Below, one piece after another: positions 1 through 14,115 of a stretch of 64,000 bases of DNA. The position numbers and the translations under genes were made by a program. Under the pieces are notes generated by a model. The model was not told where the DNA came from. It saw only the letters and a list, made by a program, of their open reading frames with translations, and searched no databases. The stretch's first letter is position 1. The number at the start of each line of letters is the position of its first letter. Origin of the DNA: Anas platyrhynchos (taxonomy: Eukaryota > Chordata > Aves > Anseriformes > Anatidae); NCBI RefSeq assembly GCF_047663525.1, contig NC_092592.1, positions 25,911,001-25,975,000 of the forward strand. Direction: 5' to 3'.

Positions 1-25
1 TTTCATTTCATTTCATTTCATTTTC
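1..25 (+). repeat. (TTTCA)n simple repeat at the window edge
   Basis: Pentamer repeat, about four and a half copies, probably continuing leftward beyond the window. Confidence 0.9.
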
Positions 26-806
26 TTGCTTAGTTGTCCATTATTTTTTTCCAAAAATGCAGTTGTCACAGCTGGGAATTATTCTAGACAGTAACAGATA
101 CAGCCACTCAGAAAAGCATGAATGAAATATACTAATCAAGTTTTCTGTAGATGCTAGATACAATAAACTATAAAATACAGAAGTGCATTATTTTCCTAGA
201 CTCCTTTCTGCTTGACTGCTTTTTATCCATCTAGTATTGCATACAGTTAAATACTTGTATGACTCCCTATCCTGATTACCTGTGTGTTATGATGAAGGGG
301 AACAGAATTATGTTACTTCACATTAATATTAAAGCTCAGGTATGTTTATTTTACACAAGCACATCTTCATTATCAGTCACCCACTATCTTTGACTTTCTT
401 CTTTTTCTATACAGCCTATGTGTGTTGGTTGTTTTTTGGTTTGATTTAGTTTCCATTTATGAAATAATTCTGGCTTTTCTCATTCGTGGAATACATAGTT
501 TTGATCCTAAGTTGATTCTTCTTTATTTGAGAAAAGCAAAAGCTGAAACATATTCCATGGCTTTCAAAAACTAATGTTTTGTCTCCCACGTGTTAGGATG
601 TCAGAGAATCAGACTAGAAACTTGCAAGGAATTAAGAAAAAATAGCTAATCCTAACATAAATAACAAGCATAATGATTAAGAATATTTTTTGGAGGATAG
701 GAAAAAATACTCAACTTCCACTTTAGAAAAAATATTTACTTGATATTTATCAGATGCATTGATTCATGTGCTCCTCTAATGTGAAGTGGCTCTGATTTAA
801 GTCAGA

Positions 807-870
807 ACTACTATAAAACTACTCTAATTTGTAGCTGAGGATCTACAAATTAGAGTAGTTTTATAGTAGT
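807..870. repeat. Perfect inverted repeat, 28-base arms, 8-base loop
   Basis: Arms at 807-834 and 843-870 are exact reverse complements; the loop is CTGAGGAT. The left arm starts ACTACTATAAAAC and ends TTTGTAG. No mobile-element ends or ORF surround it. It could form a cruciform or, if transcribed, a stable hairpin. Confidence 0.9.
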
Positions 871-1612
871 GTATGTGCAGAGAATGCTACTTCAGTCTTG
901 GGTTGCTGATAAGCCAGATGAAATAACCTTACGTTCTGAAACATAAATACTCTTATCACTTAACACATACATTTTCTTATCAGCTAATGTGGAAATTAAG
1001 CATTTGATAGCAATGCTAATATAGAAACTGTTTCTCAGTTTGATTTTTCTATAGAAATACTACTCAGTTAGTAAATGGCAAGCAATAAACTGCATTCTCT
1101 CACTTCATATATAAATGAGTGTATTTACTGCAAGGAGAGAAGGAGGAAAAATTCCTTTATTTGCATCACTGGCCTCATTCTGTCAACATATCACCCAGAT
1201 TGCTGGATACACACAGAGATGCATTCTGGCAATGCTAGGAAGGGACCTGCATTTCCTGCTGTCTATTTCAACTTATTAGGAATAGGATGATGCTTCTGGC
1301 ACATCTAATATAAATTAATATTGGATTAATTCAATTCAAAAAGGCATCAGGAAAACACATTGCATTTTCATTCATCACAGACTTGATCCCAATATTTTTA
1401 AAAAGGAATACCACATTAATTATGTTTATGCCTATAATTGCCTAAAGCTGTTCCAAATGACAGAATATATTCTAACACTTTCCAACATGGCTCCAGTGCT
1501 GGTTAAGCCACCAGTTCATAAAATAAATATGTAACATTTTCAGCACTAACTGTAACACAAAAAAAAATATTTTAATTAATTTAGAAAGTTTTTTATCTGA
1601 ACTACTGAAAGG

Positions 1613-1636
1613 TTGTTTGTTTGTTTGTTTGTTTTT
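1613..1636 (+). repeat. (GTTT)n simple repeat
   Basis: About six GTTT units. A second, shorter (GTTT)n tract follows at about 1722-1740. Confidence 0.85.
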
Positions 1637-2207
1637 ATTGCTACAGATTCAAAGTTGTGTTTGCTGACCATTTCTTTTTTTGTTTATTGATAATCATTTA
1701 TATGTAATAGTGTTTTTTGTTGTTGTTTGTTTGTTTGTTTTCTGAATACCAAGAAATGCCAGCGGAGCAGTATTTTTTAAATGGTAATGGATTAGCAAGT
1801 GCCTAACTTTACATAGTTGACTTAAGCATAATACTGTTTGAAAAGTTTAATAAGGTTATATATAACCAATTTGCACATATTATAGTCTACAACAGAAAAA
1901 TTTGAATAAACTTCTAAATTACCTTATTAATAGGAAGATGAAAATAAAGAAAACAAACAGGACTGATACTGTAGCCTTTGACCAGATAAAACTCTCACTA
2001 ACAGACATGCTTGAACTGAGTTGGCGATCTGGACCATAAATTTGAATGTGCTTGATTTTGATATTTTATTCACATTACCTGTGTCTTCTGTGGGACCTCA
2101 GATATGTTCTCATATCCTTCTCAAGGTAAGTAAACCTGTCAGAATTTCACTGGATGTGAGGATCAGAGTTACTAATCTTGTTAAGACAACTAGATGAAAT
2201 GCAAATA

Positions 2208-2257
2208 TTATCTGTATTACTATACAGATAATTTTATCTGTATAGTAATACAGATAA
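2208..2257. repeat. Perfect inverted repeat, 24-base arms, 2-base spacer
   Basis: Arms 2208-2231 and 2234-2257 are exact reverse complements separated by TT. A further partial copy, TTACTATACAGATAATTTTA, follows at 2293-2312, so the arm has been copied locally. The DNA is AT-rich and prone to cruciform extrusion. Confidence 0.9.
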
Positions 2258-5200
2258 AATTACTATAATTTTATCTATAACTATTAACTATAACTATAAA
2301 TTACTATACAGATAATTTTAGGAAAAAATTCCATGTTTAATAGCTTGCCCTCTGTACATTTCACAAGTGAGGAGCATGAAAATCTTACTTGTCTGACGTA
2401 TTTAATGTCTTATTTAAAATAAGCAATAAGCAAGCATATTTGCCTCTTAAATATTCTCAAAAACACTGAAAGCTGAAAAGCCAACTTGATTTTTTTAAGG
2501 TTCATGACTCTTTAGTAAGAATTACAACATTACAGTGGTCTTTCTTCCTCAGTCCATTACTTTAAATCACAGCTACTAACAATGAAATAATTACAGCTAG
2601 AATGTTTCTGCATAAGGCTTTCTGGTTACACATAGAAAGTAAATTTTAAATATACTCTGGAAGTATATGTGTAACTCTGGAAGGCAAACATTCCACACAC
2701 CCAGCACTCCAGACAAGACACCACACACTCTTAGCTTATCCTGTTCCAAAAAGACATCAGCCCCCAAATCTCTCTCTCCTGACCGTCAAGACTGAAATGG
2801 AATACAGGGCATCAGAAGCTCAAACATGCACTTAGGATGCAATCATCTTGTGCCTTTAAATATTAACTTGAAAAATTTTCAACAGGCTAACAGGCAGCTG
2901 AGATGGATACCAAAACATTGTGAACAGTCACACTCCCTTCTGCTAATCAACCCTTGCAACGATATCCAGCTGCAGGCAACAGATCATTTATGCTTTTTGC
3001 CTGATGTATGGCATGTACTTTTTTAATCTGCCTGCCATTTCACAAAGATTTGCATTGTGATTACTCTCATTTTCATCAACACTGGCCTCAGGTCCTTGAA
3101 TTACAGCCAATGGTCAATACTAGCACATGCTCTGCATAGCCTGCCTGGCCTGCATGAAAACTGCCTCATCACAATTCAAAGGCATAGAGTAATAACACTT
3201 TCTTCAGGCCTTCTGACTGAACCAAACATAATAAACTATTAATGCGGGAATACTTTCTTAGTTAATCTCGTGTCTTCTTATCATGTATTTCAGTCATATA
3301 AATGGAAAACAATCACATCTTCTTTACTTGCAACTGGATATAGACATACACCAGATGTATGGCCCAGATGATGGCCCAGGCCATCTTGTTCTCAGACTCT
3401 TGATAAGTCAGAATGCGCTTTACACTTAGACGTAGGAATGAAAGCAGGCTCTCGTGAGACACAACACTATGCGAGAACATGCAAGAAAATAACTAAGTTC
3501 AACAGTATGCTGGCACCATCTGCTGTCCCAGGTGTCTTAGAAAAAAATAAGCCATTCCCAAAGAACAGTAAGATTGAAAGAAAAATCATATGTTTCTTTA
3601 AACTATTTGGTTTGAATTTACCTTCCATTTTTAAGTCTTCATGGTGTTCTAGGGTCATATATCCAGGCTTTTCTCTACAACCAGGAATGCATATTCTTTA
3701 ATTAAAAAATAATAAGCCAACATACTTTACTTATATATTCACAAGTTGCCAGTAGCTGAAACTTTGGGGGAAAAAGAGCAATTACTCTGAGACTTGCACT
3801 TCAAACGTGGGAACTGGCAAAGCTGGAGAGAGCTCCTCCTCTTTCTAGCTAATTACTTGAAAAACTATCTGGATCTTCATGAGTATCAGAGAAAAATGAT
3901 GCAACACAGGGGCCGACCTCTACTCATCAGGTTCTCATTCAATTTTATAATAAGTGGGATAATTCAAAGTCAGATTCCTCTGCTAATTTGAATTTGTCTT
4001 GTGGTAGTCACTTATAATGTTGTATACCTACTTTTTCATTTTAACCTAGGAAATATTTTTAAATAATAATCAGGGACATATTCATTTTATTATTCTTTTT
4101 TTTTTTTTTCCTTATAATAAAAAAATGCTATTTAAAAAGATTTGTGCAATGCTTTTTAAACAGAAACTCTATATTTCAATCTCTGCCACATTGGACACAG
4201 ATTATTCATATTTTGTGCGTATTCTGATATTACTTAGCCATAAAGCTTTTCTAGGTATTTGTGCAAGAAATGAGTTAAATTATGTTAGAACTAAATTCGC
4301 ATTTCAATACTTCCAGGCATGCTACCTATTAGAATGAAGCATAAGTTACTTCATTTAATAAAAGTCTGACTTGATAGGCGATGCAGGTGTGTTTTCTTGA
4401 TGAATTATATTTACAAATTTGTAAATCATTTATAGATGGGAATGACACCAAATTTGCATTTATTAGCACTCATTAACAAATGGATGTTGTTGTTAGTTTG
4501 TTTTTAGTGGAAGGAAGCAGCAATTTCATAACGTTTTAGTTTATCCTCAACCAAATACCTGTACTCTGGCTCTTTATAAATGAATTGCAATGTGAAATGA
4601 TCTTCTTTTCTTCAGAAATCAGCAGTGTATGCTGGCAGACGTTATCCTCTCCTCCATCCAACTCATATCTATTTCAGTTTATCCTATCTCAATCACTGTT
4701 ATTAAATCACTGAAGAGAAACTAAATTTTCAAAGCTTTTTAAAAAAGGAAGGAGCGTTTTTCTCTTCAAAACTCCAGGCTTACAAGCCAGCTGTTAATTT
4801 ACTGTGACTTCCTTCAGCAGCAGTTATATTGAATGCATGTTTAACCAAGGAAAATATTGCCATCATTACAGCAAAAGGGAAAGGCAAGCAATATTGGGAC
4901 AAGTTTTTTATGTGATGCTACAAAATTTAAAAACAAACAAAAAACACCACTCCCTTCACACACAATGCCTCTATTGATGTGTATCCTTTACATATGTAAT
5001 GCTGTTCCTGTTAGCAGTGCTGATACTTTTAGTATCCTTTAAATACGTAATGAAGCACCTACCCATACATAATCACAAAGATTGTATTATTCCCTAGGCT
5101 GTTCCCTGAAATGTGTAGACAGGGCAAAGCTATAGGCAAAGCTTCTCCAGGGGATAGGTATTATGTTCTCTGTAGCGGTATACTTAGGTCTGATAATCCT

Positions 5201-7088
5201 TTAGAGAAAAATGGAACAGAAGATGGATTCTCTTCCAAAATTCTTAAATAAGCCCAGATCTTTCTACAATGTCTCTCTATAATGACAAAAATAAAAATAC
5301 TGGGAAAGGCTGAGAAGGGAGAAAGAAAGAAGACGTTCCCAATGCAAGCATTCAACTGGACTAAGTAAAATTTCAAACCACACATTAAAATTCAACATTA
5401 TAAGTATTCCTGTCATGTATAGTTTATATAAAAACTATACTTTTTTAGTTTTCATGAAACTCATATTTCATCTAGAAAGAGTTAAAATTTATTGCACTAA
5501 GATGCAGATTTACTTAGATGCTAAGGAAAAATGGACAAATGTTAAATAGTACTTCATTTTAAATGAGAAAAGAAAAGGTGAATTAAACATTAAAGAAAAA
5601 ATTGACCTATTGTATGAGAACATTAGACAAAATTAAGCATAGTACTGTTTCTTATGTACTTTATTTAAATATATTACTTAAATGTATTGAATCTCATCCA
5701 TTACTCTGTTATTTTTAAATGTATTGGATTTTTTTTTCCCTCTCAAAATTAATCTGTGCACTATTTGAATATACACTGCTAGGCAAACAGAATACTCCTG
5801 GGTTTAGAAATATTCTGCATTGTAAGGATTATCTCTCAATTACACTTACTTCATACAATGTGGTTCTAATGATAAGAAATAACAATGTGAACATTAACAA
5901 TGAAGCATGTTGAATCAGATGTTAAGCTGATAAAATAATTTTTTGGACAACCTAAATCCATAGTGAATCCATAGTCAATGTTCTTGTGTTTTAAAGATAC
6001 ATCTTAGCTAAGTGTCACCCATTTAATTAGAATGACTAGCAGTCTGAGCTGACTGTTACAATTACATTTATTTCTGCCATAGCAATAGGGGTTTTTTTTT
6101 GTTTTTTTTTTTTTTTGTTTTGTTTTTTTTTTTCTCCCCAGCAGGTACTTGCATATGCTTGCTGTGGGAAAGCAAAAGAAAAAAAAATGCATCAACATTA
6201 TTTTTATTTGAAGAAGTGCTAGCTAACCGTGTGTTTTTGACTAATGCCGTTTTAATCAAAAATACCTGATTTATTCAAGTAATTTTGTGTCAGTGTATTA
6301 CCTTTACTTGTCAGTGTCAAACACAAATACAGGATTTTCTGGGTGGCAGAAAAGAATATAGAATTAAATATGAATGTTTTAGTGAATGCAAGAGCATTTA
6401 TTTCCAAATAAGTATTTTTAAAATTGTTAATTCTACTTAAGTATAAAAAAAATGGTACTGGCTGTAGGCTCTGTAGATTTTTCAGATGTATCTATTTAAA
6501 ATGCAAATATGTGTATATTTGAATGTCAGGATCTATGCCTAGGAAAAAAAAAAATCTTTATATGTTCAAACTCCTCATTATTTTTTCAAAAGATTCCTGG
6601 GGATTCTTTCGCTCAGATTACCTTTCAATTTTTAATTTACTTTATTAAAAATCTCAATAAACATCTTATCGCAAACTTCTCTATCTGGATTTAATTAACA
6701 TATCAGAAGATAATTTATCAGTTTCATCTCATATATTGCTTCTCATACACCAGTTTATCATTCCTCTGCTTTTGTTCTCCTTTCTATGAACTAAGAAAAT
6801 CTTATCTCATTTCAAATTTCTATTAATTCAGTGCATGTAAAGTTTAATTATTTGAAGTCATCTAAAAGCATTAATTAGCTAAATTTACATATGCCCAGTT
6901 TTTTAACTTTTTTGCTTAATAGATGAATAGAACTTTAAATCACTGAAGTATAAAAAGGGTTAAATGTAAGATTCATCAATGCTAGCAAAATCTTGCCATA
7001 ACAGCTCAACAGTTTATGCAGTTAGGAACCTTATAGCTCTAACATAGTTAACAATGTTGACATAGGAAGACTTCTGTTTTGTGTGCAG

Positions 7089-7145
7089 TCTTGAACAAGT
7101 CACTTAAACCCCCATGAATCCCTGAGCTTTGATCAGAAGAATGGA
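7089..7145 (+). mobile_element. Possible ancient MIR core fragment
   Basis: TCTTGAACAAGTCACTTAAA, followed by CCTGAGCTTTGATC and AGAATGGAA, resembles the conserved core of the amniote MIR SINE (CAAGTCACTTAACCTC ... CTGAGCCTCAGTTTCCTCATC ... AAATGG). The agreement is partial and by eye. An ancient SINE relic is plausible in a bird desert but not proved. Confidence 0.35.
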
Positions 7146-8212
7146 ATTGTGCCCTAAGGAAAGACTCACATTCCAGTACGCATAAGATATACATAGTCTG
7201 GAACAACTCCACTTTGCCCCCTTCTTAGAAAATGCAATGTTCCTGTTTCATGGAAAGGTAGTGAGGATGAATTGTTCATAATTATAAGGCAATCAGCCAC
7301 ACATAAAATTAAAGTAGACAGATAAGTAACTGTGCATGTCTAAATAGATATAATCAATATGGTATTAAAAATGCTATTGGTAGCTGGTTATCTGCCTCCA
7401 TTAGTTCCCTCCAGTTTGTCATCTGCATCTATATTCAGGCAAAATCCATAGTAAGAATTACACCTACACTTTTTCTGAGCTTCCTTTCTGAGTTAGGATG
7501 ACGCAAAAGAGCTACTACTTAAACAAAATTCAGTCTTAAGGCAGCTAACCACCAACATACTCTTCTGCACAATGGTTTTAGCAGATTCATTCCAAAATAG
7601 TCCCATTGTAAAACTTCATAACATCGGACAGACTACTGATTGCATAAATATCTAATGAAACCCATCACTGAGGGTAATAAAAGCCTTATGGCTCTGTAAT
7701 AGAACTATTGCTGGAGTGAATGTAGAACTATTTACAGAACAAAGATGCCAGATAGGAGTAGTCTCATTTCACAAGACTGCAACTGTAAAAGAATAAAAGA
7801 CAGCTGTGAGCAACTGTGAACAATGACCAAGATGAGATTCATCTCACCTAACTTTAGATGCTTATGTTGTAGCAACCTGCATGTGAGTTTACTGTCTAGA
7901 TTTTTTCAATAAGAAGTAATATACAGCATGGTAAGAAATATCCAATTCTGGAACACAGTTCACCTGACCTATTTTAGACATCTGTTTAAAATAACACAAA
8001 TTATGCTACAGACATATCTAGTTCCAGTCTTTTTTCAAGACTGAAAATCTTCCTGTTTCCCTTAAACGGAGCTCATAATAAGTGAACAAAGATCTCCACA
8101 AGATGAAAACATACAAGTATCTTTCAGCTGTCGCAAGTCTTTGCTTTAAATCTTACAGTGCTATTTTGAAAACTAGGCAAAGGGAATCCAGTTCTCTGTC
8201 TGTCTCTCTCGC

Positions 8213-8239
8213 TCTTTTTTTTTTTTTTTTTTTTTTTTT
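8213..8239 (+). repeat. Poly(T) tract
   Basis: About 26 T following a CTCTCTCGCTC pyrimidine stretch. Poly(T) tracts of 10-27 bases recur throughout the window (for example about 19909-19925, 56897-56920 and 57909-57932). No SINE body is recognisable beside them. Confidence 0.85.
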
Positions 8240-10044
8240 GTAGAGTACAGATTTGGCATAACAGCTAAATGATCTTGAAAGTACAACCGTTGCTCAAACT
8301 CTTGAAAGAATTTCCCCCCATGTTTTTATATAGCATTAATAGAACATTTGGGCCAAACTAACAAAACTGTTTATATCAACATAGTAACATAGTTGTGTGA
8401 GGAATAAATGCAAGAGACATTTTCTTGTGAACTTTGCAGCTATTTCAAGGAAAAAGGAGACTAGGCATTTCTTGAAAAAGCTTCTTAAAGAAGATCATGC
8501 ATGACCTCAGGGAGAAAAAAAATAAATAAATAATAAAATGTTTGCAGATGACTGAAAAAAAATAGGAACATAGATGAGACAAGTTCACTGAAAGTTAATC
8601 ATTCTCATAAAATCAGAGTTTATATACCTTTTAGACAAATTTTGTGGCATCAGGATGACATCAAGTGGTCACTCAAGTCAGTTGCTCTGTGCTTGCTGAA
8701 AACAGTCTTTAAGGTATCTCCTTAATGAGCTATTCTGACTATTTAAAAATAATTACATTACTAGCAACTGACTCTATTTTAAATTTGATTTTTGTGTAAA
8801 GTCTTAATGTCAAGCCTTGCAACGCTTGTCTCCTCAAGCTTGCCTCCTTAAGCTTCTCTCCAGAAATCATAAACATAGACACCTACCAACTCTCAAAATA
8901 ACTTTTTCATCTAATATCTTTTATTTAGGAAATCACAATTTTTTATTATTTTATATATTTAACTGTCTTATTAAACTGTATATACTGGAATAATTAGTCT
9001 TTGCTGGTAACACTTTTGCTGGGAGGAGAGAAATTAATGTAATACCTTCTATATAATAAGGCAGATCTGCCTATATATAAGGCAGAACATTTATTGCTGA
9101 AAGGTTTCATGGTTTAATATTATTGACAAACATACATCTGTGACTTCTGATAAGTCTATACAGTATTAAGTCTATAAAAATGTTAAAACCAGTTTAGAAC
9201 TAGTTATTGGATAAAACACCCGTTGTCCTTATTAATAGTATCTCACTGAGGTATGTATTTATCAAAATTTATAGAAGGTACTTTGTAAATATGAGAATGA
9301 CTTTGTTTATTTTATTTTATTAAATAAAAATCTGCTAATGTGTTATCACCTAGGAACCCAAAGTTTGCTCAGGGTTTGTTTATCTTTTGAGGGTCAGATC
9401 CTTACCTGAAGGAAATTCACAGTTTCACTGACTTAGCTGTAACCAAATCAAGTTTCATGAGCTATAGACTAGAATCAGCAGGAAACATGCTACTTACATA
9501 ACTGCAGGGTATGCCATGATGATAACAAACAACTCTATAATTCTCTGATGTACAGTGCTATTATAACTTCAGGTATAATAAACAACAAAGGTGGAATAAG
9601 GAAAACTAAAAAGTATTTAAATCCATTTCTGGTCCTGCTGACATACATGGAACATGATATTAAAATTAAAAGAAGATGGAAAAACAACTAAATATAATAT
9701 GTGGTTGTATTAGATTCATTAAAATAATCCTTGCTTTTAGAATGTAGCAATCAAGAATGCTTAAGCTGTTGCCTACTCAACTGCAGACAAATGAAAATCT
9801 TTGGGAATAGAGTAATACCAGATTCAAGCTTTTCATTGACATTTTCCTTTCAGCACCACTCACTACCACCATAGCTACATGTTATGTCCCTACCTAGTTT
9901 TAACTCCAGCTGGACTTGACCTTAGAGATCTCACACTCCAAGCAGTGCTTTTATTGCATCTTTGACTCCTATTTTTGTTTCCTTTACATATATGACATAT
10001 ATGCCCTCTGTCGTTTTCTCTCTCTCTTTTTTTTTTTTTGTAAT

Positions 10045-10110
10045 GCGTATTAAGAGCTTGAACTAGATGACCCCCAAATGTCTCTTCAAAAATTCTGTGA
10101 TTCCTACTTT
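10045..10110 (+). mobile_element. CR1 3' tail fragment (+ orientation)
   Basis: GAGCTTGAACTAGATGACC followed, after a short gap, by AAAATTCTGTGATTCCT corresponds to the CR1 3' end (GGACTAGATGATC ... ATTCTATGATTC). It follows a T-rich stretch at 10027-10039. Substitutions mark it as old. Confidence 0.65.
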
Positions 10111-10158
10111 CAGTAAGTGTAATTTCTAAACTGATATTGTTACATTAAAGCAATACAT

Positions 10159-10173
10159 GGGGGGGGGGGGGGG
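10159..10173 (+). repeat. Poly(G) run of 15
   Basis: An uninterrupted 15-base G run in AT-rich DNA. Its length is likely uncertain in any assembly. Confidence 0.9.
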
Positions 10174-13100
10174 AAAGTGTGCAATTTACTAATCAGAATA
10201 CAGTGAATATCAGTTTTGGAAGCCACAAGAGACCACTTCTGTTTAGTGGGTATTTATCTCAGAAATAAAATTATTTTGACAAAAATTTTGGTACTTATAC
10301 TGAACTGTCAGCATTTAAATGAAAAGATTTTATTTGAAGAACCATTACTGCTGATTTTTAATATCTTAAGAAAGAGAAAGATGATAATACCAGAACTCAT
10401 ATGTTGACTACTGGCTGGTATCATCTTATGTTGCACATAGAGGTTTTAATAGTTATAAGGACAGGGAAAAAGATATATTTTCCATATCATGGGAAAGCAA
10501 GCAGACAAAACCACTTCATTTTGCCGGTGTTAAATTCTCTACTCCTTTTATGATTTATTAAATCATAATAATTTGCACCTGTTCAAATAGTATGCATTTT
10601 TTTTTTTTTTGCCAAACTAGGTGGTTTTCATTTAACACTTAATTTCACCTTGCACATGTGTAAATGAATACACAAGGTGCAAATCAGTGGAGAATTAGAT
10701 TTCCAGAATATTAAGTCTCGTAATCTCTTAATACAGTTGTCATAGAATGAAAGTTCTTTAGAAGCAGTTCCTAAGAGTACAAGTACACATGAAGATGTGT
10801 GCAAACTTAGTTCTTCAGAGGACAAAGATTTGGTCTAACCTAGGGATGGGAACTTGATTGGAGGTATCTCCAGATAAATGTCTGGAAATAGCTATTCCCA
10901 GCTGTCTCCAACTCTACCACATGGATGCCCTTGGGAAACTTGGCAGCAGAACCAACGTACAGCAGAGTTTATGAGCCTAAACTTCTTTGTAGGCTTTGTC
11001 TCCAGATTTGAAGAAATTAAATATTATTACAGGCAAAAATGTTTTGATTCAGAGATTTTTTTTAACATAATTTATTGCTAATTAAAACAAAATGCTAATG
11101 ACTGACTCAGGTAGTGGGAAAAAGAAAATGCACTTATTGGAACATCTTTCTTTGACTTTTACATAACGTAAAAGAGTCAGTGTTTATAGTAAAAGAATAC
11201 TTACATCAGTATACAAGTAACCTCTAGCATGAAGACAGTAAAAGATACTAAAAAGATACTGTACTTCTCTTTCTGGACAGCATAAACCACATACACAGAC
11301 CATATATGCACTATCCATCACAAGCAAATAAAAATTCATTGTGGGAGTAGGTCATGGACTATAACTGTTCATGCTATTGTGACGGTAAAAATGCAGTATT
11401 GTCACACCATAATATTTTCTACAGCTCCTCTGGTATTAACATGCATCTATGGTGATAATTTCTACATAAATGGTAATCCAGACTGGATATGTCTTCAGAA
11501 TTACTATTTGCAGTATCAGACCTGTGACAGCATGGAATTCAGTGGCTGAATATATAGTGCAGAGCTCTTTATGAACACTATTAAGGGAAACAAAAAAAAA
11601 TAAAGTGTAACATATTACTCAAAGTGAGTAGAGATATGAAACAGGCCACTAGTGTGAACCTTAAAACTTAAAAAGATTATGGTAAAGAGAAAATAAAACC
11701 AAAGACCTTGTGGAGACAGATGGTAAGTTTATAATATTTAAATATAGGGATACTTTATAATATTTAAATAAATAAAAAATAATCAAAACAAAATTATCTC
11801 ATTCTCAAAGTCAATTGCAGTGTAAACGCAAATCAGAATAACAGCACAGGTTCTGTGCCTCTGACACCCAGCTTTCTGTATACAAAGAACTTTGTTCATA
11901 CGTGTTTAATAGCAAACACAAATGAACCTCTCCTTGTCTGTCTTTCATTCTCACTAATCTCTCGCTGTTCCAACTTACAAGGTCTAAGCTATCCTAACTT
12001 TTTTTTTCTATTTTTCTTTTTTTTTTTTTTTTAACTAATGATAGCAAACAAAATAGCAAAACATATATTTTTCTTTCTTTCTTTCTTTTAAAATGCAAAC
12101 CTGGGAGTCTGCTGATCTGGCAGACCTTTCTGAGCTCTCACATCTTTAATTTTAACATTGAAAGGCTAATCAAGTTGCATTTTGAAACTCTGTGAAATGT
12201 TACTTCCTGCTGCTAGGTTCAGTTCTAGTAATTACATACTGGCTTTTATAGGGGGAGGGGAGGAATATCTGTGTAGAGCATTCTTATCTAAACTTGGCAG
12301 AATGCCTTCCTGTTATTAAAAGTCCTCTCAGAAGCTTTATTTGCTGCACTTTCATATTTGTTAAGGTCATTATGCTCATGTGAAAGCAGACTCACTGGCT
12401 GAGTTCTGCTTTTTCCCAAGAAGTTCAGTTTGGATCCAGGAACTTAGGATTCGTAAAGCAGTTTCTCACAATAAAAGTATTTAAATATATATATATTAAT
12501 AATTATTGAAATGTATATATATATGAACTTCATTTTCTGAAGACACTAAAGTGAACAGAAGAACTTTGTATTCTATGACATTAATGTAATGCAGATTTGA
12601 GGAGCAAAATCCAATTAAACTGTCATTTGAGTCACAAATAATTCAGTATCTTTAAGACATCTACTCAGATGATCCAATAAATAGAATTCAACTATACAAA
12701 GAACTTTAACACTGCCAGGAAGCATATGTTCTTTAACTTTCATGTCTAAAATGATCTTTAAATTTGAACAGAAGACACAGAAGACATATCTAGTTTAATT
12801 CTCAAAACTACTATCACAACTAGTAGTTTTCTAGTCATCTATTTAATTCTTCAAAGTACTTTCACAACTACTAAACTGATAAATGCAATTATAAACAGTG
12901 TTTGCATCTATACTCACAAAAGGTATTAGTGGTGGAAAGAAATAGTGTCTCTAGGTCCCATCAAAGATTAGCGGAAATTCCTAAGAAACGGAGTTGAAGA
13001 ACCATCATCAACAAGAACAAATTATTTGGAGTGTGACCCCTTGAGAGACCACCCCCATATCATAGTGGAATCATTGCAGAAAATACACACATTATTTTAG

Positions 13101-13800
13101 CTTCTGCTCCTCTATAAGCTGCCCTTGGAGAAGAGAGAAAACTCTTGGTACAAATCTGGATTCTTTTTATAAGGTAATTATCATGAGGCTTAAAATACAT
13201 TGTTTTGCCTCACCTGAAAAATGTATTCAAGCAAAGAACAAGAATAGAACAATCTTGTGTTTAGTTTAATGTCAGTAGGATATCTTCTAACAAAACTAGT
13301 TAGTGTACTTCTGACCTTAAAAATAAATAAATAAATAAAAATCAGTAGGTCTCTTACCTCTCTGCATGTTGTTCAATGTGTCACAGAAAACTCAGAGAAA
13401 AGCGTTTTTTGTTTGTTTGTTTGTTTTTTATTTTGTTAGTTTTGTTTGTTTGTTTGACCTTAGTCTATTCTAGGATTCTAGTTTACCTTAGTTCTATTCT
13501 AGGATTACTTAGGAGTTAATCTCAATGCGCTGATTGGCTGTTGTAACAGCTGCTTAATTATCTGCTTCTGGTACAGCCATTGGAGGTAGCAAGAGTCATC
13601 CTCTCAAGTTCAAGATATTTTGCAACCTTTAGTAAGTTTAGGATATAGAGATTAGATATATAGGATGTCATCTGCTCTTCAGCTTATTGCCATAGAGCGA
13701 CAATGTGCTTTCTCTCACCTGGTTTCATTCTGCTTCCAAAGTCTGGTGGGAAAAAAAAGAGATCATGGTCCTAAGCCTGTGTCTGGCTAGTTAATATAGG

Positions 13801-14115
13801 ATTATGGGACAATTTAAGTTGGATAGGACCTTAGGTGTTCTTTAGTCCAACAACCTGTTCAAAGCAAGGTCAGCTAGATCAGGTTACTCAGCTTTATGCA
13901 GTTAGACCTTACTTCACAGGGAATGGGCTCCAGCCCATTTCTGACCATCTTAGTGGCCTACACTTAACTTGTTCCACTTTATCACTGTCGTTGATGTAGT
14001 AGGTGTCAAGCACTGGGCACAATATCCTAGATGCAGTGTACTGACTTGACAGGGTTAATCACTTCCTATAACCTATTGGCTATGCCCCTGCACCTACATG
14101 TAACCTGCTAGAAAG
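13801..14115 (-). mobile_element. Old, worn CR1 fragment (- orientation)
   Basis: GTTGGATAGGACCTTAGG, then TTTAGTCCAACAACCTGTTC, AAAGCAAGGTCAGCTAGATC and CAGGTTACTCAG match the reverse complement of a CR1 3' region with many substitutions. The following GGCACAATATCCTAGATGCA and a TTAATCACTTCC block resemble the next part of the element. The octamer tail is lost. The divergence points to an old insertion. Confidence 0.75.

Larger units (their letters stand above)
26..13800. other. Gene desert, left part
   Basis: AT-rich non-coding DNA. No ORF here exceeds about 90 codons, and none shows domain composition, splice context or a family signature. Apart from the inverted repeats, simple repeats, CR1 tail and possible MIR listed separately, I see an imperfect duplication at about 13457-13510 (ACCTTAGT.CTATTCTAGGAT twice) and nothing else I can support. 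Confidence 0.7.
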
